The notes beneath the pieces were generated by a model. It did no database searches and was not told the DNA's origin. It saw only the letters and a program-made list of their open reading frames with translations. The translations under genes were made by a program, and so were the position numbers. This document shows positions 54,297 to 64,000 of a DNA stretch of 64,000 bases, one piece after another (the first letter of the stretch is position 1; the number at the start of each line of letters is the position of its first letter). Origin of the DNA: Lysobacteraceae bacterium NML93-0793 (GTDB taxonomy: Bacteria; Pseudomonadota; Gammaproteobacteria; Xanthomonadales; Xanthomonadaceae); the NCBI GenBank assembly GCA_002324875.1, contig NTJG01000007.1, positions 62,001 through 126,000 on the forward strand. The letters run 5' to 3'.

Positions 54297-55370
54297 ATGC
54301 CGGATACCACCGCCACACCGGGGCACCCGAAGCGCAGGGCCATCGCGCGCGCGGCCGTCGGCGCGTTGCTGGCGCTGGCCATCTCGCTGGCCGGGCTGTG
54401 GGGCGCCTTCGCGCTGTGGTTCCAGCTGCCGGCATCCGCGCCGGTCCGCATCGCCGCGATCACCGCATGGTGCCTGCTGGGCATGGCGGCGCTGTCCACG
54501 CTCCCTGGCAGCCGGCGCTGGCGCCGCCGGGTGCTGCCGCTGTTCGGACTGGCCCTGCTCGGCCTGCTGGCCTGGTGGAGTACGCTGGCGCCCTCGCACG
54601 AACGCGACTGGGCGGACGACGTGGCGCGGCTGCTGGAAACCGACGTGGAAGGCAGCCGGGTGACGCTGCACAACGTGCGCAACTTCGACTGGCGCAGCGA
54701 GGCGGATTACACCCCGCGCTGGGAAACCCGCGCGTACGACCTCGACGACCTGGTCTCGGCGGACCTGGTCCTGTCCTACTGGATGGGCCCGGCGATCGCG
54801 CACACGCTGGTCTCGTTCGGGTTCGGCGACGGCGAACGGGTGGTGTTCTCGCTGGAGATCCGCAAGGAGCGCCACGAGCGCTTTTCCGCCATCGGCGGCT
54901 TCTTCCGCCGCTTCGAGCAGGTGCTGGTGGCTGCGGACGAACGCGACATCGTGCGCGTGCGCAGCAACGCGCGCGGCGAGGACGTCTACCTGTACCGGCT
55001 GGCGGTTGCGCCCGACGCGCTGCGCGAACTGTTCCTGGGCTACACGGCGGAGGCCAACCGGCTGCGGCACGAACCGCGCTTCTACAACACCCTGACCAGC
55101 AACTGCACCACCATCGTGTTCGATCTGGCGCGGAAGATATCGCCTGGCCTGCCGCTGGACTACCGGCTGCTGCTGTCGGGGTATTTCGCCGAGTACGTCC
55201 ACGATCTCGGCGGCCTGGCGCCGGGCCACGGATTCGCCGAACTGCAGGCGCGCGGCCGGATCGTCGCGCGGGCGCGGGCCGCGGACGCCAGCGGCGAGGA
55301 CTTCCCGCAGGCGATCCGGCGCGGCGTGCCCGGCATCCCCGCGCGCTCGCCGCACCGGGAGGCGCGATGA
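54297..55370 (+). CDS. DUF4105 (Lnb-like) membrane protein
   Basis: This 357-aa protein has three N-terminal membrane segments within the first ~100 residues. A periplasmic DUF4105 domain follows, with RAYDLDDLVSADLVLSYW, then IAHTLVSFGF and the conserved YNTLTSNCTTIVFDLAR containing a likely catalytic cysteine. The family is cysteine-protease-like and related to the lipoprotein N-acyltransferase Lnb. It overlaps the next gene, a lipoprotein hydrolase, by ATGA, so the two probably act together at the cell envelope. Start ATG 54297 is 8 bp after the TetR stop. Confidence 0.8.
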   Translation: MPDTTATPGHPKRRAIARAAVGALLALAISLAGLWGAFALWFQLPASAPVRIAAITAWCLLGMAALSTLPGSRRWRRRVLPLFGLALLGLLAWWSTLAPSHERDWADDVARLLETDVEGSRVTLHNVRNFDWRSEADYTPRWETRAYDLDDLVSADLVLSYWMGPAIAHTLVSFGFGDGERVVFSLEIRKERHERFSAIGGFFRRFEQVLVAADERDIVRVRSNARGEDVYLYRLAVAPDALRELFLGYTAEANRLRHEPRFYNTLTSNCTTIVFDLARKISPGLPLDYRLLLSGYFAEYVHDLGGLAPGHGFAELQARGRIVARARAADASGEDFPQAIRRGVPGIPARSPHREAR

Positions 55371-57457
55371 CCACGGCAGGATCGCGGCGGTGCCGACGCG
55401 CCGGGCGCCTGGCGGCGGCGCTGTTGGCGCTCGCGCTGCTGCCCGGCTGCGCGATGCTCAGGGATTTCCAGCCGTCGGTCGAAGTCAGGCCGATGAACGC
55501 CGGCGAGTACATCGCGATGAAGCGCGGCGACATCCTGACCAGCGGTGCGTTGAGCACCGCGACCGTGCAGACGATCAGCGTCGCCGGACTGGAGCAGGAC
55601 GGCTGCGCGCAGCCGTCCATGGACTGCATCGCCGCGCTGGGCGAGGCGAGCGGCATCGGCGACGAACACCGCATCTCGGCGCTGACCGAACTGTGGCTGC
55701 AGCACGCGATCGCGCTGTCGTCCGGACGCGCGCCGGCACCGCCGCAGGCGCGCGTCGACGCCTGGCTGGAGGTTGCGCGGCACGCATACGCCTATCTGTT
55801 CTTCACCCCCCGGACCCCGGGCGACCGCGCGTTCGAAGACCGCCAGACCCAGGTCATCGACTACTACAACCACGCGGTGCAGGAAGCGACGACGCGGCTG
55901 TTCCAGCACTGGCAGGCGGTCGACCAGGCCACCGCCATCGACGACATCCTGCGCGAGGCCGGATGGACCCTGCACAGCGACCTGTCGGGCGTACGCCTGC
56001 CGGGCGGCGCGGCCATGCCGGACGAGGTGGTGCCGGCGTCCGCGCTGTTCTTCGGCGGCCTGCGCAGTACCTACCGGCGCGACGGATTCGGCGCCGAACT
56101 GGTGGCGGTGGTCGAGGACGGCCGCGGCGCCGCGGCGCCCGCGCCGGAGGATGAGGCGCCGGACGCGGAACGGCGCACGGAGGAAACAGGGGCGGACGCG
56201 GGGGAGGCGCCGCGGCGGCGGCCACCGGGCTTCAGCGAGATGCCGTCGCCGGCGATGACCGTGCTGGCCCACTTCCCCGGCGACGACCTGCGGCAGGTGC
56301 TCGCCACCCGCGAGGTCGAACTGAACGTGCACGACCCCTACCAGGAGGCCACCGTCGAACTGCATGGCCAGACGGTGCCGCTGGCCGCCAACTTCACCGC
56401 CGGCTACGGCCTGTGGCTGGCGCGTTCGGGTTTCTCCAGGCAGGCCCTGCAGACCCTGCTGGGCCGCGAGCAGGGCATCGACCGGCCGCACCTGTACCTG
56501 ATGCAGCCCTACGACCCGGACCGCAGGATCATCCTGATGCTGCACGGACTGGCCAGCAGCCCCGAAGCCTGGGTCAACGTGGCCAACGAGATCCTCGGTG
56601 ACGAGACCCTGCGCCGGGAGTTCCAGGTCTGGCAGGTCTACTACCCGACCAACATGCCGATCGTGCTCAACCACGCGGCGATCCGCCGCGCCCTGGCCGA
56701 GACCCTGCGCACGTTCGATCCCGAGGGCACGGCGGCCGCTTCGAACGACATCGTGCTGATCGGCCACAGCATGGGCGGGGTGCTCACGCGCCTGCTGGTG
56801 TCCTCGGCGGACGAGGAACTGTGGGACTGGCTGCTGCACGAACGCGAACTGGACGAGGACCGGGAGGCGCTGGTCCGCACGCGGCTCGACCCGATAATGC
56901 GTTTCGAGCCGTTCCCGGGCGTGAGCCGGACGATCTTCATCGCCGCGCCCCATCGCGGCACCCATGTGGCCACCAACCGCCTGGCGCGCTGGCTCGCGCG
57001 CCTGATCCGGCTGCCGCTGACCCTCCTGGAAGGCCTGGACGATGCCGTGCAGGCCCTGGCCGGCAGCGGCGACGAAGGGGCGGGGCCGAATGCGGCCCTG
57101 CCCAACAGCATCGACAACCTGCGCATGGACGACCCCTTCATCCAGGCCGCCGCCAAGCTGCCGATTTCGCCGCGGGTGCGCTACCACTCGATCATCGCCC
57201 GGAGCCTGCCCGAGGTGCCGCTGGAAGAGTCCGACGACGGCCTGGTGCCGTACTGGAGCGCGCACCTGCCCGGCGCACTGTCGGAGCAGGTGATCGTCTC
57301 CGGCCACAGCGTGCAGGAAACCGCGCCGGCGATCCTGGAGATCCGCCGCATCCTGCACGAGGACCTGGCCGCGACCGAACCCGGGCCCGGGCCGGAACCT
57401 GTTCCAGCCACACCCGGCGATGCGGATGTGGCGGACGTTCCGGTCGCCTCACCCTGA
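55367..57457 (+). CDS. Lipoprotein alpha/beta hydrolase
   Basis: This 696-aa protein has a lipoprotein signal peptide (LALALLPGCAM, lipidated Cys28). The helical N-terminal half includes a charged low-complexity stretch near residues 250-285. The C-terminal alpha/beta hydrolase has the nucleophile elbow GHSMGG (Ser468) and an earlier LMLHGLASSPEAWVNV oxyanion region. AAPHRGTHVA and SGHSVQ near the end supply further core elements. It is probably an envelope esterase or lipase. It is translationally coupled to the DUF4105 gene and has an upstream GGGAGG ribosome site. Confidence 0.85.
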   Translation: MTTAGSRRCRRAGRLAAALLALALLPGCAMLRDFQPSVEVRPMNAGEYIAMKRGDILTSGALSTATVQTISVAGLEQDGCAQPSMDCIAALGEASGIGDEHRISALTELWLQHAIALSSGRAPAPPQARVDAWLEVARHAYAYLFFTPRTPGDRAFEDRQTQVIDYYNHAVQEATTRLFQHWQAVDQATAIDDILREAGWTLHSDLSGVRLPGGAAMPDEVVPASALFFGGLRSTYRRDGFGAELVAVVEDGRGAAAPAPEDEAPDAERRTEETGADAGEAPRRRPPGFSEMPSPAMTVLAHFPGDDLRQVLATREVELNVHDPYQEATVELHGQTVPLAANFTAGYGLWLARSGFSRQALQTLLGREQGIDRPHLYLMQPYDPDRRIILMLHGLASSPEAWVNVANEILGDETLRREFQVWQVYYPTNMPIVLNHAAIRRALAETLRTFDPEGTAAASNDIVLIGHSMGGVLTRLLVSSADEELWDWLLHERELDEDREALVRTRLDPIMRFEPFPGVSRTIFIAAPHRGTHVATNRLARWLARLIRLPLTLLEGLDDAVQALAGSGDEGAGPNAALPNSIDNLRMDDPFIQAAAKLPISPRVRYHSIIARSLPEVPLEESDDGLVPYWSAHLPGALSEQVIVSGHSVQETAPAILEIRRILHEDLAATEPGPGPEPVPATPGDADVADVPVASP

Positions 57458-57566
57458 ACCCGGAAAATTCCGAGTATGAGAACCACCGCTCTTGGCAGGA
57501 AGCTGTTCTTCGATACTACCGATAACGCTCCCTAGTCCACTAACCTGCTCCATCCCGTCTTGTTCC

Positions 57567-57596
57567 AACGTCCGCTTCCGGCCAGAAGCGGACGTT
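57567..57596. terminator. Strong hairpin in the 316-bp gap after the hydrolase gene
   Basis: A perfect 12-bp stem AACGTCCGCTTC/GAAGCGGACGTT has a 6-nt loop. It lies about 110 bp after the hydrolase stop, in a 57458-57773 gap that holds no gene. There is no clear T-tract, so it may be an interspersed hairpin rather than a terminator. Confidence 0.45.
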
Positions 57597-57773
57597 CTGG
57601 CTGACCCGAACTGCCGCTTCGAATCCACTCTTTCAGAGGGTCGGCAGGGATTCGTGTAAAAAACGGCCAAAGGTGAGCTAACTGCCTGTCATAGCTGACT
57701 TTCTTGGCCGCTCCAGCCACGCGTCAGAACGGAGCATTTCTTCTTCGAGGACCGGACAACGGGCCGTAACTCG

Positions 57774-58397
57774 TTATTTCACCTCGTCCCGGTAACTCCG
57801 CCAAGCCATGCGGAGTACCCGAGCGGAGGACCGCAGAAACATCAGCAACAGTCCACCGGCGATGACCAGATCGGGCCAGCCGGCATCGAACAGCCACACG
57901 CCGGCGGCTGCCAGCAGCACCGCAACACCCTCGTACAGGTCATTGCGCGAGCACTCCCAGGCCGATGACATGTTCACGTCGCCAAAGCGGTACGGGGTAA
58001 GCAGCCACAGGCACAAGGCGTTGAACGCAAGATTGATCACGGCGGCGATGCCGATGGCCTCGAAGATCGGCACCTCCGGGTGGGCCAGGCGCCAGCCGAT
58101 CTGGATGGCGACCGCAACCGCGGCACCGAGGATCAGCAATCCCTTGAACAACGCCACCCTGGCCTTGGCGCGCAGGCTCGCGCCGATCACTGCCAGGCTC
58201 AGCAGATAGGTCAACGCATCACCGAGGTTGTCGAGGCTGCCCGACAGCAACGAGGACGAGCCGCTGTAGATCGCTGCGGTGATCATCATCATGAAGCTGG
58301 CGATGTTGATTGCCAGCACGATCATCAACACGCGCCGCTGCCCCGCCTCCAGGGCGCGGATATCCACCGTGCTTCCGCAGCCGCACGAATCACTCAT
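57774..58397 (-). CDS. Membrane cation transporter, chromosomal copy
   Basis: This 207-aa homologue of the transposon gene at 22017 has an N-terminal SCGCG, a LSGSLDNLGDALTYLLSL TM2, NMSSAWECSRNDLYEG and six hydrophobic segments. It is divergent from a MerR-type regulator, with a MerR-style promoter between them, so it is probably induced by divalent metal. The start at 58397 has GGAG nine bases upstream; the ATG two codons earlier is too close to it. It ends in a 316-bp gap before the hydrolase gene. Confidence 0.75.
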   Translation of the reverse strand: MSDSCGCGSTVDIRALEAGQRRVLMIVLAINIASFMMMITAAIYSGSSSLLSGSLDNLGDALTYLLSLAVIGASLRAKARVALFKGLLILGAAVAVAIQIGWRLAHPEVPIFEAIGIAAVINLAFNALCLWLLTPYRFGDVNMSSAWECSRNDLYEGVAVLLAAAGVWLFDAGWPDLVIAGGLLLMFLRSSARVLRMAWRSYRDEVK

Positions 58398-58456
58398 GAT
58401 CATGTCTCCGAGTCGAGCGGGCGTCCGAGGATTTGCGGCCCGCTTCCAGGTCGGCG

Positions 58457-58487
58457 ATCCTAAACCCCGGAGTCGCTACAGAGTCAA
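58457..58487 (-). promoter_or_regulatory. MerR-type operator-promoter, chromosomal copy
   Basis: On the minus strand TTGACT (58487-58482) and TAGGAT (58462-58457) are separated by 19 bp. They enclose a partial dyad starting CTGTAGCGACTCCGG. This matches the layout at 21853-21883, and the regulator start lies 5 bp away on the other strand. Confidence 0.8.
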
Positions 58488-58491
58488 GCCC

Positions 58492-58887
58492 ATGAAGATC
58501 GGAGAGGTCGCGGAGCGCAGCGGGTGCCATCCCGAAACCGTGCGCTACTACGAGCGCATCGGGTTGTTGCCTGCCCCGCCGCGCACGGCGGGCGGGTATC
58601 GCGACTACCGTCCCGCCGACGCGGATCGGCTGCGCTTCATCAGCCGCGGACGCGAACTGGGCTTCTCGCTGGAGGAGATCCGCAGCCTGCTGGGCCTGGC
58701 CGAAGACGACGGGTTGTCCTGCCAGGATGTCGACCGTCTTGCCCGCGGGCACCTGCTGGACATCCGGAACCGGCTAAACGACCTTCAGCGGATGGCCTCG
58801 GAGCTCGAACGGGTGATTGGCAGTTGCAGCGGCGGCGAGCGCGGCCAGTGCGCCATCCTCGACACGCTGCGCCACCCGCCATCCTAG
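58492..58887 (+). CDS. MerR-family divalent-metal regulator, chromosomal copy
   Basis: This is a 131-aa MerR protein with HTH GEVAERSGCHPETVRYYERIG and sensor cysteines C77, C112 and C120 (CSGGERGQC), as in the transposon regulator at 21409 but without its two-cysteine tail. It most likely activates the divergent transporter at 57774 in response to Zn, Cd or Co. ATG 58492 is chosen to leave the operator outside the gene; the longer upstream frame crosses the operator. It is convergent with the czc operon. Confidence 0.88.
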   Translation: MKIGEVAERSGCHPETVRYYERIGLLPAPPRTAGGYRDYRPADADRLRFISRGRELGFSLEEIRSLLGLAEDDGLSCQDVDRLARGHLLDIRNRLNDLQRMASELERVIGSCSGGERGQCAILDTLRHPPS

Positions 58888-58895
58888 GTCGGCAC

Positions 58896-59489
58896 TCAAG
58901 CGTCCTCTTCGCCACGGGCATCCTGCAGGATCTCGATGCCCCCTTTCAGGGCGATCGCCGCCACTGCGAGCCCCACGACGAGGTCGGGCCAGGCCCGCCC
59001 GGTCCACAGCACCAGTCCGCCACCCACGAGCACGCCTGCGTTGGCGATGAAATCGTTGGTGCTGAAGGTCGTCGCGGCACGCACGTTCACATTGGCCTGC
59101 CGGATTTTCTTGAGCAGCCACACGCATGTCGCGTTTACCAGGCCGGCCCCCAGCGCCATCACCATCATCGTCGTACCAATGGGCTCGGCGTCACCCAGGA
59201 ACCGACGGCCCACGTCGACCAGGATCCCAGCGGCGAACAGGATCAGCAGCCAGCCGGACACTTTGGCCGCCGACCGTTTCCAGGCTTGTGAGCGACTGAG
59301 TGCGAGCAGGGTGATGATGTAGACGGCGCTGTCGGACGTATTGTCCAGTCCATTTGCGATCAGAGCGCTTGAGCCGGCGGCGACGCCCGTGACCCCGAAC
59401 CCCGCGGCAAGCGCGAGGTTCAGGGCGAGGACGATCAACAGGATCCGGCGCTGGTGCGCGTCGTGTATCTCGATCTTCTCTTCACTCAA
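58896..59489 (-). CDS. Short CDF-like cation transporter linked to czcA, chromosomal copy
   Basis: This 197-aa membrane protein is homologous to 28815-29399: it has SALIANGLDNTSDSAVYIITL and TTFSTNDFIANAGVLVGG and no cytoplasmic CDF domain. I place the start at TTG 59489, one base after the czcA stop, with GGAGG upstream. ATG 59561 would lie 72 bp inside czcA. It is the last gene of the czcC-czcB-czcA operon here, the same relative place as in the transposon. Confidence 0.72.
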   Translation of the reverse strand: MSEEKIEIHDAHQRRILLIVLALNLALAAGFGVTGVAAGSSALIANGLDNTSDSAVYIITLLALSRSQAWKRSAAKVSGWLLILFAAGILVDVGRRFLGDAEPIGTTMMVMALGAGLVNATCVWLLKKIRQANVNVRAATTFSTNDFIANAGVLVGGGLVLWTGRAWPDLVVGLAVAAIALKGGIEILQDARGEEDA

Positions 59490-59490
59490 C

Positions 59491-63657
<4,167 letters not shown>

Positions 63658-63661
<4 letters not shown>

Positions 63662-64000
63662 GGGGTTGCTCCTTGGTTGTCTTGCGGGCCCGGGCCGGCG
63701 ACGAATGCCTGGCCGGTCAGCCGCTGGATCTCGATCAGGGCGCGCTGGGCTTCCAGCGCAGCTGCCAGCTGTTGCTGCCGTGCGGCGGCGCGCTCCGCCT
63801 GCAGGCTCGACCACTCCAGATAACTGGCGGCGCCTGCGCGGTACGCGGTGGCGGCCGCTGCTTCGGCCTTGGCCAGACGTGGAAGCACGTCCTCACCCAG
63901 CCGCTGTGCTTCCAGGCGGGCCACCCCGAAGCGGCCATGCGCCTCACCGAGGGTGGAGTAGAGCGACAGCCCCACGGCCTCCCGTTCGATTTCCAGCGCT
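63658..64000 (-). CDS. czcC: CzcC-type outer-membrane efflux channel, 3' end only
   Basis: The C-terminal ~113 residues of a TolC-family protein enter from the right edge. The long helix (EAAAATAYRAGAASYLEW, then SLQAERAAARQQQLAAALEA) and ALIEIQRLTGQ are typical of the last coiled-coil pair. Its stop overlaps the czcB start by ATGA. The rest of the gene, including its signal peptide and the operon promoter, lies outside the window. Confidence 0.82.

Overview
The window is GC-rich chromosomal DNA of a gammaproteobacterium. It is most likely one of the Xanthomonadaceae (Luteimonas, Lysobacter or Pseudoxanthomonas type). This placement is inferred from protein flavour, from the divergent ppsA/ppsR pair next to a DUF1249 gene and a tRNA-Ala/tRNA-Glu pair, from the DUF2256-photolyase pair, and from hairpin-forming interspersed repeats. 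Housekeeping genes (ilvE, tadA, orn, mscS-type channel, ppsA, ppsR, dcp, two tRNAs) alternate with large accessory blocks.

Layout. 1-5377: the 3' part of a type I restriction-modification operon (end of hsdS, an unknown gene, a Fic gene, hsdR). 5863-7674: a hipBA-type toxin-antitoxin pair with repeated operator-like sites. 7748-10332: small unknown genes, a hemerythrin-domain gene and two copies of a ~156-bp element with terminal inverted repeats. 10391-15860: ilvE, DUF2256 plus photolyase-like gene, FMN reductase, tadA, a membrane gene and orn. 16071-33385: a complete 17.3-kb Tn3-family transposon bounded by 34-bp inverted repeats and a perfect 5-bp target duplication (ACACC). It splits a conserved gene whose halves lie at 15864 and 33391. 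33961-41939: mscS-type channel, ppsA, ppsR, DUF1249, tRNAs and dcp. 42028-50980: a second mobile or defence region holding a dif-like palindrome, a frameshifted kfrA/tnpT-like gene divergent from a tyrosine recombinase, a 1430-aa NTPase with a C-terminal nuclease motif, a frameshifted DUF4238 gene and a decayed TetR gene. 51181-57457: a TetR-regulated HlyD/DUF2955 efflux pair and a DUF4105/lipoprotein-hydrolase pair. 57774-64000: a chromosomal czc-type heavy-metal locus running off the right edge.

How the genes work together. The transposon carries a mercury uptake module (merR, merT, merP, a GDCCVxC protein) that lacks merA. It also carries a large divalent-metal block: a MerR-family regulator, a membrane cation transporter, a czcI-like gene, czcCBA, a short CDF-like gene and a P1B-4 ATPase. 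The metal regulator overlaps the tyrosine recombinase gene by ATGA and the recombinase is followed closely by tnpA, so the recombination genes appear to share a transcript with a metal sensor. The right-hand chromosomal locus repeats the same parts (cation transporter, MerR regulator, short CDF-like gene, czcA, czcB, czcC) with a matching 19-bp-spaced MerR-type promoter. The strain therefore carries two related czc systems.

The strongest candidate for an undescribed system is the STAND-like NTPase with C-terminal PD-(D/E)xK motif at 45402-49694, immediately downstream of a transposon-type recombinase. The second is the coupling of metal sensing to transposition at 17482-21840.
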